Shown one piece after another: positions 30,937-39,592 of a stretch of 64,000 nt of DNA (positions are counted from its first letter, which is position 1; every line of letters begins with the position of its first letter). The stretch comes from Paenirhodobacter ferrireducens. GTDB lineage: Bacteria; Pseudomonadota; Alphaproteobacteria; Rhodobacterales; Rhodobacteraceae. The notes beneath the pieces are model-generated. The model was not told the DNA's origin. It saw only the letters and a list, made by a program, of their open reading frames with translations, and searched no databases. The position numbers were made by a program, and so were the translations under genes. The stretch spans positions 61,590 to 125,589 of the forward strand of contig NZ_SAVB01000014.1 of NCBI RefSeq assembly GCF_004022265.1, in the 5' to 3' direction.

Positions 30937-33708
30937 ATGAGCTTTGCATCCCGCCTGACCCGCTGCCCCATTCCGCATGACCCCGACCGCGGTGCCGATC
31001 TGGCCGCGCGCTTTCCGGGCCTCGCGCCCGAGCTGCGCGCGCTGATCTCCGGCGCCGCGGGCTGTTCGCCCTATCTGGCCGGGCTGATGGAGCGCGAGGT
31101 CGACTGGCTTGCGCCGGCGCTGGCGGGTGCGCCCGAGGACGCGCTCGAGGCCGAGCTGGCCCGCGTGGCGGCCGCTCCCGGCGAGGCGCTCGGCAGCGAG
31201 TTGCGCCGGGCGAAGCGGCGGCTGGCGCTGCTGACGGCGCTCGCCGATCTCGGTGGGGTCTGGCCGCTCGAGACGGTGACCGGGGCGCTGACGCAGCTGG
31301 CCGATGCTGCCGTCGATCTGGCGATGAAGCACTTCGTCGCCGAGGAGATCCGCCGCGGCAAGATCCCCGGCGCCGGCCCCGACGACATCGCCACCGCCGC
31401 CGGCATGGTGGCGCTCGCCATGGGCAAGATGGGGGCGGGGGAGCTGAACTATTCCTCCGACATCGACCTGATCTGCCTCTTCGACGAGACCCGCTATGAC
31501 CCCGACGACCGGATGGAGGCGCGCGCGGCGCTGGTGCGGGCGACGCGGAAGATGGCGGCGCTGCTGAGCGATCACACCGCCGAGGGCTATGTCTTCCGCA
31601 CCGACCTGCGGCTGCGCCCCGATGCCTCGGTGACGCCGGTGTGCCTGTCGATGGGCGCGGCGGAGCTGTACTACGAGGCCGAGGGCCGGACCTGGGAGCG
31701 CGCGGCCTATATCAAGGCGCGGCCCTGCGCGGGCGACCTTGCGGCGGGCGCGCGTTTCCTTGAGACGCTCACCCCCTTCGTCTGGCGCAAGCACCTCGAC
31801 TTCGCCGCGATCCAGGACGCCTATGACATGCGGCTGCGGATCCGTGAGCACAAGGGGCTGCAGGGGCCGCTGTCGATCCCCGGCCACAACATGAAGCTCG
31901 GCCAGGGTGGCATCCGCGAGATCGAGTTCTTCACCCAGACCCGGCAGCTGATCGCCGGCGGGCGTGACCCCTCGCTGCGCGAGCGCACGACAGTGGGCGG
32001 GCTGGCGCGGCTGGCGGCCCAGGGCTGGGTGCCCGAGACCGTGGCGCAGGAGCTGACCCGGATCTACCGCGCGCATCGCGAGGTCGAGCACCGGGTGCAG
32101 ATGGTCAACGACGCCCAGACCCACCTCTTGCCGACTTCGGCCGAGGGGCTCGACCGCATCGCGCGGATGATGGGCGAGAGTGACACCGCCGCTTGGGAAG
32201 CGGGCCTGCGGGCGCGGCTCGAACGGGTCGAGACGCTGACCGGCGCCTTCTTCGCGCCTTCGGAATGCGAGGGGCGGCCGGATCTCTCGCCCGCTTCCGA
32301 GGCGCTGGTCGAGGGCTGGCGTGGCTATCCCGCGCTGCGCTCGGACCGGGCGCAGGCGATCTTTCGCCGCATCGAGCCCGAGATCCTGAAGCGGATGACC
32401 CGGGCCGCGAACCCCGAGGAGGCGCTGCGCCAGTTCGACGGTTTCCTTGCGCGGCTGCCGGCGGGGGTGCAGCTGTTCTCGCTCTTTGAATCGAACCCGC
32501 AGCTGATCGACCTGATCGTCGACATCTGCGCCACGGCGCCGGGGCTGGCGGCCTATCTGTCGCGCAATGCCGGGGTTCTGGACGCGGTGCTGGGCGGCTC
32601 GTTCTTCGCCCCCTGGCCCGGTGGCGCGGCGCTGAATGCGGCGCTGACGGCGGAACTTGCGGCGGCGCCCGATTACGAGAAGGCGCTCGATGCGGCGCGC
32701 CGCTGGGCGAAGGAATGGCGCTTCCGCGTCGGGGTGCATCATCTGCGCGGCCTTGTGGATGCGGCCGAGGCGGCGAAGCAGTACGCCGATGTCGCCGGCA
32801 CGGCGGTGGCGGCGCTCTGGCCCGTGGTGGTGGCCGAATTCGCGCGCAAGCACGGGCCGCAGCCTGGTCGTGGGGCGGTGGTGCTGGGCATGGGCTCGCT
32901 CGGCGCCGAGCGGCTGAACGCGGCCTCGGACCTCGATCTGATCGTGATCTATGACGCCGGCGGCGAGGATGCCTCGCAGGGGCCGAAACCCTTGCCGGCG
33001 CGCACCTATTTCGCCCGGCTGACGCAGGCATTCATCACCGCGCTGACCGCGCCGATGCCGGAGGGGCGGCTGTACGAGGTCGACATGCGGTTGCGGCCCT
33101 CGGGTAAGCAGGGGCCGGTGGCGGTGTCGGTGCAGAGCTTCCAGACCTATCAGATGGAAGAGGCCTGGACCTGGGAGCATCTGGCGCTGACCCGCGCGCG
33201 GGCGCTGGTGGGCGCCCCGGATCTTGCCGACGAGATCGAGGCGGTGCGGCGCATCGTCTTGCGCACCAAGGGCAGCGAGGCGCGGGTGGTGCCCGATCTG
33301 GCCGAGATGCGGGCGCGGATCTTTGCGGCGAAGGCCCCCGATGGCGACTGGGAGGCGAAGATCGGCCCCGGCCGGCTGCAGGACATCGAGCTGCTGGCGC
33401 AAAGCTTCGCCCTGCGTGCCGGCGATCCGGCGCGTCGCGTCGAGGCGCAGCTGCGCGCGGGGCCACGCGCCGGGCTGATCGGCAAGGCCGATGCCGAGGC
33501 GCTGGCCTCGGCCTATCGCTTCCTGTGGCGGTTGCAGGCGGGGGGGCGGCTGCTCACCGACCGGCCGCTCGACATGGAGGCGATCGGCGAGGGCGGGCGG
33601 GCGTTCCTGCTGCGCGAGGCGGACGAGGCGGACCTCGAGGCGCTGGCCGCGCGGCTGGCCCGCACCACCGGCGCGGCCGCGGCGATCATCGAACGCGCGC
33701 TCGCCTGA
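30937..33708 (+). CDS. glnE: Glutamine synthetase adenylyltransferase/deadenylase
   Basis: The 923-residue bifunctional enzyme adds AMP to, and removes it from, glutamine synthetase under PII control. Two nucleotidyltransferase-like domains are visible: GELNYSSDIDLICLFDE in the N-terminal half and GMGSLGAERLNAASDLDLIVIYD in the C-terminal half, with linking helices. EIEFFTQTRQLI follows the first. The length is close to the family value (about 930-950). It is separated from eda by nine bases, tail to tail. The start has no ribosome site and is probably leaderless. Confidence 0.95.
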   Translation: MSFASRLTRCPIPHDPDRGADLAARFPGLAPELRALISGAAGCSPYLAGLMEREVDWLAPALAGAPEDALEAELARVAAAPGEALGSELRRAKRRLALLTALADLGGVWPLETVTGALTQLADAAVDLAMKHFVAEEIRRGKIPGAGPDDIATAAGMVALAMGKMGAGELNYSSDIDLICLFDETRYDPDDRMEARAALVRATRKMAALLSDHTAEGYVFRTDLRLRPDASVTPVCLSMGAAELYYEAEGRTWERAAYIKARPCAGDLAAGARFLETLTPFVWRKHLDFAAIQDAYDMRLRIREHKGLQGPLSIPGHNMKLGQGGIREIEFFTQTRQLIAGGRDPSLRERTTVGGLARLAAQGWVPETVAQELTRIYRAHREVEHRVQMVNDAQTHLLPTSAEGLDRIARMMGESDTAAWEAGLRARLERVETLTGAFFAPSECEGRPDLSPASEALVEGWRGYPALRSDRAQAIFRRIEPEILKRMTRAANPEEALRQFDGFLARLPAGVQLFSLFESNPQLIDLIVDICATAPGLAAYLSRNAGVLDAVLGGSFFAPWPGGAALNAALTAELAAAPDYEKALDAARRWAKEWRFRVGVHHLRGLVDAAEAAKQYADVAGTAVAALWPVVVAEFARKHGPQPGRGAVVLGMGSLGAERLNAASDLDLIVIYDAGGEDASQGPKPLPARTYFARLTQAFITALTAPMPEGRLYEVDMRLRPSGKQGPVAVSVQSFQTYQMEEAWTWEHLALTRARALVGAPDLADEIEAVRRIVLRTKGSEARVVPDLAEMRARIFAAKAPDGDWEAKIGPGRLQDIELLAQSFALRAGDPARRVEAQLRAGPRAGLIGKADAEALASAYRFLWRLQAGGRLLTDRPLDMEAIGEGGRAFLLREADEADLEALAARLARTTGAAAAIIERALA

Positions 33709-33717
33709 GGTCGCGGC

Positions 33718-34359
33718 TCAGCGCGGCAGCGCCGCCGCCTCGCGCGCGAGCGTCTCGATCCCGGCCCAGTCCCCGGCCTGCACCTTGGCGTCGGGGGCGA
33801 CCCAGCTGCCGCCGGCACAGGCGACGTTCTTCAGCGCGAGATAATCGGGCGCATTCGAAAGGCTGACGCCGCCGGTTGGGCAGAAGCTCACCTGCGGCAG
33901 CGGCCCGCCAAGCGCCTTGATCGCCGCCGCCCCGCCCGAGGTGCCGGCGGGGAAGAACTTGAGCATGTCATAGCCCCAATCCATCGCCCGCATCACCTCG
34001 GACGCGGTGACGGCGCCGGGCAGAAGCGGCAGCCCCTCGTCTTCGCAGGCCTTCACCAGCCGCTCGGTCAGCCCGGGCGAGACGCCGAAGCGCGCGCCGG
34101 CGGCCTTCGCCGCTTTGACGTCGGCGGGGGTCAGCAAGGTGCCGGCCCCGACGACGCCGCCCTCGACATCGGCCATCGCCCGGATCGCCTCGAGTGCGCA
34201 GGGGGTGCGCAGCGTCACCTCGAGCGCGGGCAGCCCACCCGCCACCAGCGCGCGGGCGAGGGGGGCGGCATCGGTCACCTGCTGCACCACGATCACCGGG
34301 ATGATCGGGGCCAGCGCGCAGATCCTGCGCGCGGCGGCGGATTGTTCGGCGGGGGTCAT
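33718..34359 (-). CDS. eda: KHG/KDPG aldolase
   Basis: The 213-residue class I aldolase splits 2-keto-3-deoxy-6-phosphogluconate into pyruvate and glyceraldehyde 3-phosphate. The segments [35 protein letters not shown] and [12 protein letters not shown] match the family; the lysine of LKFFPA forms the Schiff base. ATG 34359 has AAGGAGA upstream. It lies downstream of edd on the same strand, with a palindromic repeat in the 119-base gap that may set relative expression. Confidence 0.95.
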   Translation of the reverse strand: MTPAEQSAAARRICALAPIIPVIVVQQVTDAAPLARALVAGGLPALEVTLRTPCALEAIRAMADVEGGVVGAGTLLTPADVKAAKAAGARFGVSPGLTERLVKACEDEGLPLLPGAVTASEVMRAMDWGYDMLKFFPAGTSGGAAAIKALGGPLPQVSFCPTGGVSLSNAPDYLALKNVACAGGSWVAPDAKVQAGDWAGIETLAREAAALPR

Positions 34360-34402
34360 CGGCGCTCTCCTTCGGTGGCCGCGCGCGGGCGGCGGGGGCG
34401 GG

Positions 34403-34469
34403 ATGCCTCTGGCGGGAGTATTCGGGCCAGGAAAATCGGCATTTCCCTGGGAGAACACTCCCGCCGGAG
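34403..34469. repeat. Dispersed intergenic repeat, copy B, long palindrome
   Basis: A 15-base arm GCCTCTGGCGGGAGT (34403-34417) pairs with 34455-34469 with a single G-T wobble. Inner segments CCAGGAAA and TTTCCCTGG also pair. The left half (GGGAGTATTCGGGCCAGGAAAA) is the same as copy C. The element sits between edd and eda and would form a large hairpin in the transcript. Confidence 0.65.
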
Positions 34470-34478
34470 GCAAGAAAG

Positions 34479-36296
34479 TCAGACCACGACGGCGGCGCCC
34501 TCGGTGGCGGGGCCGACATTGCGGCGGAAGGCGGCGAAAAGCTCGCGGCCGAGGCCATGGGCGTTCTTCGTCAGATCCGCCGTCACCGGCGTGCGCGCCT
34601 CGAAATCGGGTGCGAGACAGGTAAGGGTGCCGGCCACCGCATCGAGGCGCAGGAGGTCGCCGTCGCGCAGTTTCGCCAGCGGGCCGCCGCAGGCCGCCTC
34701 GGGGCTGACGTGGATCGCCGCCGGCACCTTGCCCGAGGCGCCCGACATCCGCCCGTCGGTGACCAGCGCGACCTTGAGCCCGCGGCCCTGCAGCACTGAA
34801 AGCGTCGGGGTGAGCGAATGGAGCTCCGGCATGCCGTTCGCCTGCGGCCCCTGAAAGCGCACGACGACGATGGTGTCGGCGGTGAACTCGCCCGCCTTGA
34901 AGGCTGCCTTCACCTCTTCCTGATCGGCGAAGACGCGGGCCGGGGCCTCGATCACGTGATATTCTGGCGCCACGGCCGAGATCTTGATCACCCCGCGGCC
35001 GAGGTTGCCGGACAGTTGCTTGAGCCCGCCCTGCGGCTGGAACGGCGTCGCGGCGGGGCGCAGGATGCGGTCATTGAGGCTGTCTTGCGGCCCCTCGACC
35101 CAGTCGACGCCGCCATCTCGCAGCTTTGGCTCGCGGGTATAGGCGGCAAGCCCGTCGCCCGCCACGGTCTTCACGTCGGGGTGCAGCAGACCCGCGCCCA
35201 GAAGCTCGCGGATCAGGAATTGCAGCCCGCCCGCGGCGTGGAAATGGTTCACGTCGGCCAGCCCGTTCGGATAGACCTTGGCCATCAGCGGCACCGCCGA
35301 GGAGATCTCGTCGAAATCCTCGAGGTCGAGCGCGATCCCGGCCGCGCGCGCCATCGCCGGCAGGTGCAGCACCAGGTTGGTCGAGCCGCCCGTCGCCATC
35401 AGCCCGACGATGCCGTTGACGAAGGCGCGCTCGTCGAGCACCTCGGCCACCGGGCGGAAGTCGTTGCCAAGCGCGGTGATCTCGGCGGCGCGGCGCGCGG
35501 CCTGGGTGGTGAGGGCGTCGCGCAGCGGCGTCTCGGGGTTGACGAAGCTCGCCCCCGGCAGGTGCAGGCCCATCACCTCCATCAGCATCTGGTTGGTGTT
35601 CGCGGTGCCGTAGAAAGTGCAGGTGCCCGGCCCGTGATAGGAGGCCATCTCGGCCGCCATCAGTGCCTCGCGCCCGACCTCGCCCGCGGCGAATTGCGCG
35701 CGGATCTTCGCCTTCTCGTCGTTCGGCAGGCCCGAGGTCATCGGCCCGGCCGGCACGAAGATTGCGGGGATGTGGCCGAAGGTGGCGGCGGCGATGACGA
35801 GGCCCGGCACGATCTTGTCGCACACGCCAAGATAAAGCGCCGCGTCGAAGCAGTTGTGGCTGAGCGCGACGCCCGCGGCAAGCGCGATCACGTCGCGCGA
35901 AAAGAGGCTCAGCTCCATCCCCGGCTGGCCCTGGGTGATGCCGTCGCACATCGCGGGCACGCCGCCCGCGACCTGCGCCGTGGCGCCCACGGCGGCAAGG
36001 GCCGCGCGGATCTGGCCGGGGTAGGTTTCATAGGGGTGATGCGCGGACAGCATGTCGTTATAGGCGGTGACGATGCCGATGTTCGGGCTCCGTCCCTCGG
36101 CCAGCTGCACCTTGTCCGGGCTGGCGGCATAGGCATGGGCCTGATTGCCGCAGCTCAGATGTGTGCGGGCGGGGCCGGCGACGACGGCTGCGTGCACCCG
36201 GGCCATGTAGTCGTCCCGCAGCCCTTTCGATCGCGCCCGCACCCGGTCGGTCACTCGGGCGATGGTGGCGTTCAGCGGCGGGCTGGTCTGGGTCAT
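34479..36296 (-). CDS. edd: Phosphogluconate dehydratase
   Basis: The 605-residue [4Fe-4S] dehydratase of the IlvD/Edd family converts 6-phosphogluconate to KDPG, the committed Entner-Doudoroff step. [40 protein letters not shown] and [10 protein letters not shown] carry the cluster-binding cysteines and conserved loops. The length equals the family value (about 603). A GTTAGCGCTAAC palindrome lies 60 bases upstream of the start, and an identical copy precedes zwf. Confidence 0.96.
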   Translation of the reverse strand: MTQTSPPLNATIARVTDRVRARSKGLRDDYMARVHAAVVAGPARTHLSCGNQAHAYAASPDKVQLAEGRSPNIGIVTAYNDMLSAHHPYETYPGQIRAALAAVGATAQVAGGVPAMCDGITQGQPGMELSLFSRDVIALAAGVALSHNCFDAALYLGVCDKIVPGLVIAAATFGHIPAIFVPAGPMTSGLPNDEKAKIRAQFAAGEVGREALMAAEMASYHGPGTCTFYGTANTNQMLMEVMGLHLPGASFVNPETPLRDALTTQAARRAAEITALGNDFRPVAEVLDERAFVNGIVGLMATGGSTNLVLHLPAMARAAGIALDLEDFDEISSAVPLMAKVYPNGLADVNHFHAAGGLQFLIRELLGAGLLHPDVKTVAGDGLAAYTREPKLRDGGVDWVEGPQDSLNDRILRPAATPFQPQGGLKQLSGNLGRGVIKISAVAPEYHVIEAPARVFADQEEVKAAFKAGEFTADTIVVVRFQGPQANGMPELHSLTPTLSVLQGRGLKVALVTDGRMSGASGKVPAAIHVSPEAACGGPLAKLRDGDLLRLDAVAGTLTCLAPDFEARTPVTADLTKNAHGLGRELFAAFRRNVGPATEGAAVVV

Positions 36297-36355
36297 GGTG
36301 TCTTCCGTTCGGATGGGCGAGCGCGGTTTCGGCGACAGCGCCTCCGCTCTATACC

Positions 36356-36367
36356 GTTAGCGCTAAC
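36356..36367. promoter_or_regulatory. LacI-type operator upstream of edd
   Basis: GTTAGCGCTAAC is a perfect 12-base palindrome with the central CG typical of LacI-family operators. It lies 60 bases before edd (minus) and 149 before the lipoprotein gene (plus). The same twelve bases occur at 39568-39579 before zwf. Confidence 0.7.
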
Positions 36368-36515
36368 AAATCAACTCGTCTGGAATGTTTCAATTTTGGC
36401 GCCGGTTCCCGCGGCCGCAAGCGGCATTCCTTCAAAATACACGACAATAAGCCACATCCTGCCACAATCCGCAGCGAGTTTCAGCAGCGAAAACAAAGCT
36501 GACGGAGTATCGGGC

Positions 36516-37175
36516 ATGAAAACGCTGCGCTTTCCCGCTGTCCTTGCCGGACTGACGCTGCTCGCCGCCTGTGCGCAGGTGGTGCCGGCGACGCGGGCCG
36601 CCACCGAGGTCACGGCGCTTGACGAGATCGTGGTGAGCGGCGCCCCCGCGGTGACGCAGCCGCGCTATGACGTGCGGGAGGTGCGGGTCACGGTGCCGCG
36701 CACGCTGCATGTGTCCGAGGCGAATCTCTATTATCCGATCGCCGATCTCGTCTGGCGCGGCGATCCGCGTGGCGACCGCTATGCCCAGGTCTCGGCGATC
36801 TTCACCGAGGCGGCGGACCGTGCCACGGCGCAGATGCACGCGGGCCGGCCAGTCACCGTCGACATCGAGGTGCTGCGCTTCCATGCCCTGACCGAAAAGA
36901 CCCGCTACAGCGTCGGCGGCAGCTATGGGGTGAAGTTCTCGCTCACCGTGCGCGATGCGCAGAGCGGTGCGCTGATCGACGGGCCGCGGGTGGTCAAGGC
37001 CGGGCATCCGGCCTCGGGCGGGCAGAAGGCGCTTGATGAAGAGGCGCGGGGGCTGACCGAAAAGGTGGTGGTCACCCAGTTCCTTGACGACCTGCTGCGG
37101 GCGGAGCTGGCGAAGCCCGGCGTGCCCGCGCCGGTGGCCGAGGATCGGATCTCGCTGCTCGAGCCCGGGCAGTGA
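36516..37175 (+). CDS. Lipoprotein of unknown function (DUF6778-like)
   Basis: The 219-residue protein starts with a lipoprotein signal (MKTLRFPAVLAGLTLLAAC, Cys19). The mature part contains YDVREVRVTVPRTLHVSEAN, LVWRGDPRGDRYAQV and a beta-rich middle with VDIEVLRFHALTEKTRYSVGG. I recall a similar Rhodobacteraceae lipoprotein family (DUF6778), unchecked. The frame is open far upstream, but only the part from ATG 36516 is protein-like. It is followed by a clear intrinsic terminator. Confidence 0.75.
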   Translation: MKTLRFPAVLAGLTLLAACAQVVPATRAATEVTALDEIVVSGAPAVTQPRYDVREVRVTVPRTLHVSEANLYYPIADLVWRGDPRGDRYAQVSAIFTEAADRATAQMHAGRPVTVDIEVLRFHALTEKTRYSVGGSYGVKFSLTVRDAQSGALIDGPRVVKAGHPASGGQKALDEEARGLTEKVVVTQFLDDLLRAELAKPGVPAPVAEDRISLLEPGQ

Positions 37176-37204
37176 GGCTTTCCTCGCGGGCCGCGGCGCG
37201 CTAG

Positions 37205-37228
37205 AGGGGGCGGCAACGCCCCTTTTTT
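37205..37228 (+). terminator. Rho-independent terminator with GCAA tetraloop
   Basis: The stem GGGGCG/CGCCCC (37207-37212 and 37217-37222), extended by two weaker pairs, closes a GCAA loop and is followed by six T (37223-37228). It ends the lipoprotein transcript 30 bases after its stop and lies only 16 bases before the next start codon. Confidence 0.8.
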
Positions 37229-37244
37229 CATGCGAGGCCTTCCG

Positions 37245-38453
37245 ATGTCCGACACCGATCTTTCGCTCCCGCGTCCCGTGGTGCGGCTGCGTCCCAAGGC
37301 CGAGGCGCGTGCGATCCGCCACGGCTTTCCCTGGGTCTATGCCGACGAGCTGGTCACCGACCGGCGCACGCAGGCGCTGACCCCGGGCACCATCGCCACG
37401 CTCGAGGATGCCGAGCGCCGGCCGCTCGCCACCGTCACCGTCAACCCGAACTCGAAGATCATCGGCCGGGTGCTCGACCGCAACGCCGAGGCGGTGATCG
37501 ACCGCGGCTGGATCGCGGCGCGCATCGCCCGTGCGCTCGAGCTGCGCGCGCGGCTCTTCGATGCCCCCTTCTACCGCCTCGTCCATGCCGAGTCGGACGG
37601 GCTGCCCGGCGTCATCATCGACCGTTTCGGCGATGTCGCGGTGGTGCAGCCGAACGCCGCCTGGTCCGAGGCGATGATCGGGGACATTGCCGCCGCGCTG
37701 ACCGAGGTCGCGGGCGTCACCACCATCGTCAAGAACGGCTCGGGCCGCTCGCGCAGCCTCGAGGGGCTGAACGAGGAGACGGTGGTGCTGCTGGGCGCGA
37801 TCGAGGGCCCGATCGAGGTGCCGATGAACGGCGCGATCTACATGGCCGACGTTCTGGGCGGGCAGAAGACCGGGCTGTTCTTCGACCAGCGCCCGAACCA
37901 CGCCTTTGCCGCGCGACTGGCGAAGGGGGCGCGGGTGCTCGACGTCTTCTCGCATGTGGGGGGCTTTGCGCTGGCCTGTCTTGCGGGCGGGGCCGCAAAG
38001 GCGTTGTCGGTCGATGCCTCGGCCGCGGCGCTGGGGCTGGCCGCACAGGGCGCCGAGGCGATGGGGCAGGGCGCGCGTTTCGCGACCCGGCAGGGCGACG
38101 CCTTCGCCACGCTCGAGGCGCTGGCCGCCGAGGGCGCGCAATTCGATCTGGTGATCTGCGACCCGCCGGCCTTCGCGCCGGCGAAACCCGCGCTGCAGGC
38201 CGGGCTGCGGGCCTATGAACGCGTCGCGCGTCTGGCTGCGCCGCTTGTCGCACCGGGCGGCTTCCTGACGCTGTGCTCGTGCTCGCACGCCGCCGATCTC
38301 GAACAGTTCCGCGCCGCCTCGAGCCGCGGCATCGGTCGCGGCGGGCGCCGGCCGCAACTTCTGCACACGGGCTATGCCGGCCCCGATCACCCGATGCTGC
38401 CGCAGCTCGCCGAGTCGGGCTATCTGAAGGCGCTGTTCTTCCGGCTCGACTGA
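37245..38453 (+). CDS. Class I SAM-dependent rRNA methyltransferase (RlmI-like)
   Basis: The 402-residue protein has an N-terminal PUA domain (about residues 8-85, RAIRHGFPWVYADEL) and a C-terminal Rossmann methyltransferase: VLDVFSHVGGFALACLAGGA binds SAM, and CDPPAFAPAK is the catalytic loop of m5C-type 23S rRNA methyltransferases. I chose ATG 37245 over the ATG at 37230, because the latter directly follows the terminator T tract and has no ribosome site. The stop overlaps the next start (TGATG), so a three-gene unit with the PIN and DUF2478 genes is likely. Confidence 0.88.
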   Translation: MSDTDLSLPRPVVRLRPKAEARAIRHGFPWVYADELVTDRRTQALTPGTIATLEDAERRPLATVTVNPNSKIIGRVLDRNAEAVIDRGWIAARIARALELRARLFDAPFYRLVHAESDGLPGVIIDRFGDVAVVQPNAAWSEAMIGDIAAALTEVAGVTTIVKNGSGRSRSLEGLNEETVVLLGAIEGPIEVPMNGAIYMADVLGGQKTGLFFDQRPNHAFAARLAKGARVLDVFSHVGGFALACLAGGAAKALSVDASAAALGLAAQGAEAMGQGARFATRQGDAFATLEALAAEGAQFDLVICDPPAFAPAKPALQAGLRAYERVARLAAPLVAPGGFLTLCSCSHAADLEQFRAASSRGIGRGGRRPQLLHTGYAGPDHPMLPQLAESGYLKALFFRLD

Positions 38454-38995
38454 TGAAGGTCCTGCTCGACGCCTGCGTGCTCTATCCGACCGTGCTGCGC
38501 GAGATCCTGATCGGCGTGGCGCGGCGCGGGCTCTACACGCCGTTGTGGTCGGCGCGCATTCTGGAGGAATGGGCGCGCGCTGCGGCCCGGCTCGGTCCGG
38601 CGGACGAGGTGATTGCGCGCGGTGAGGTGGCGGCGTTGCGCGCGGCCTTCCCGCGCGCCGAGGTGGCGCCGAAACCCGCTCTCGAGGCGCGGCTCGTGCT
38701 GCCCGACCCGAATGACGTGCATGTTCTGGCCGCGGCGATTGCCGGCTCGGCCGATGCCATCGTGACCTTCAACGCCGTCGATTTTCCACGCGCGACGCTG
38801 GCCGCCGAGGGGCTCGAGCGGCGCGACCCGGACGGCTTCCTCTGGGCGCTGTGGTCGGACAGCCCCGCGCCCGTCGCCGAGGTGGTCGAGGCGGTGCGCG
38901 CCGAGGCCGAGCGGCTGTCGGGCGTGCCGCAGCCGTTGCGGCCGCTGCTCAAACGCGCCAAGCTGCCGCGGTTGGGCAAGGTGCTGGAGGCGTGA
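38453..38995 (+). CDS. PIN-domain protein (RSP_2648-like family)
   Basis: The 180-residue protein begins MKVLLDACVLYPTVLRE, with the first metal-binding Asp of a PIN nuclease. LEEWARAA and LPDPNDVHVLAAAIAGSADAIVTFN give the further conserved acids. The C-terminal third is a basic helical extension (LRPLLKRAKLPRLGKV). No antitoxin gene is adjacent; it is coupled by TGATG overlaps to the methyltransferase before and the DUF2478 gene after. That arrangement suggests an RNA-processing housekeeping role more than a toxin. The family name is from memory. Confidence 0.78.
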   Translation: MKVLLDACVLYPTVLREILIGVARRGLYTPLWSARILEEWARAAARLGPADEVIARGEVAALRAAFPRAEVAPKPALEARLVLPDPNDVHVLAAAIAGSADAIVTFNAVDFPRATLAAEGLERRDPDGFLWALWSDSPAPVAEVVEAVRAEAERLSGVPQPLRPLLKRAKLPRLGKVLEA

Positions 38996-39495
38996 TGCTG
39001 GGCTTCGTGACGATTGCCGAGAGGGGGGAGGCGGACCGGCTTCTGGCCGATTTCGCCGCGGATCTGGCGGCCGAAGGGCGCCCTGTCGTCGCCATGGTCC
39101 GTGCCGAGCTGCCGGCCGCGCGCGCCTGCGAGATGGCGCTGCGGCTTTACCCGTCGGGCGAGGTCGCGCCGATTTCGCAATCTCTGGGCGCGGGCGCCGA
39201 TGCCTGCACGCTCGATGCCGGCGCGCTCGAGGCGGCGGTGATGACCACCACCGCGGCGCTTGCGGCGGCTGCGCCCGGGGCGCCGCTGATCCTGAACAAG
39301 TTCGGCAAGCAGGAAAGCGAAGGCCACGGCAGCCGCGCGCTGATCGCCGCCGCGCTCGAGGCCGGGCATCCGGTGCTGATTTCGGTGCCGCCGGCGACGC
39401 GCACGGCCTTCCTCGACTTCGCCGGCGATTTCGCGACAGAACTGGCCCCCGAGCCGCAGGCGCTCGGCGACTTTCTGGCGCAGGTCGGCGCCTGA
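38995..39495 (+). CDS. DUF2478 protein, predicted nucleotide-binding
   Basis: The 166-residue protein overlaps the PIN gene by TGATG. ILNKFGKQESEGHGSR is the hallmark segment of DUF2478 proteins, which I know from molybdate-related loci. ALIAAALEAGHPVLISVPPATRTAFLDFAGD is a Rossmann-like end. There is no clear P-loop at the N-terminus (LGFVTIAERGEADRLL replaces it), so nucleotide binding is uncertain. Molybdenum genes are not in this window. Confidence 0.75.
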   Translation: MLGFVTIAERGEADRLLADFAADLAAEGRPVVAMVRAELPAARACEMALRLYPSGEVAPISQSLGAGADACTLDAGALEAAVMTTTAALAAAAPGAPLILNKFGKQESEGHGSRALIAAALEAGHPVLISVPPATRTAFLDFAGDFATELAPEPQALGDFLAQVGA

Positions 39496-39567
39496 TCTTT
39501 CAAACCGCTTTGACCTCGGCATCCGGGGGACTAGACTGTTGCGCAACGCGTCGCTAGAACGCTGACA

Positions 39568-39579
39568 GTTAGCGCTAAC
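39568..39579. promoter_or_regulatory. LacI-type operator upstream of zwf
   Basis: GTTAGCGCTAAC ends 13 bases before the zwf start codon, next to the GGAGAGG ribosome site. A bound repressor there would block transcription. It is identical to the site at 36356-36367 before edd. Confidence 0.72.
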
Positions 39580-39592
39580 ATCGGAGAGGTTC

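Noticed and set aside
30373..33402. Minus-strand frame of 1009 codons ending in the YbaK-type deacylase
   Set aside because: The part upstream of 30840 is antisense to glnE. The deacylase start has its own AAGGAG site.
38453..38995. PIN gene as the toxin of a toxin-antitoxin pair
   Set aside because: No small antitoxin-like gene is adjacent; the neighbours are a methyltransferase and DUF2478, both coupled by TGATG.
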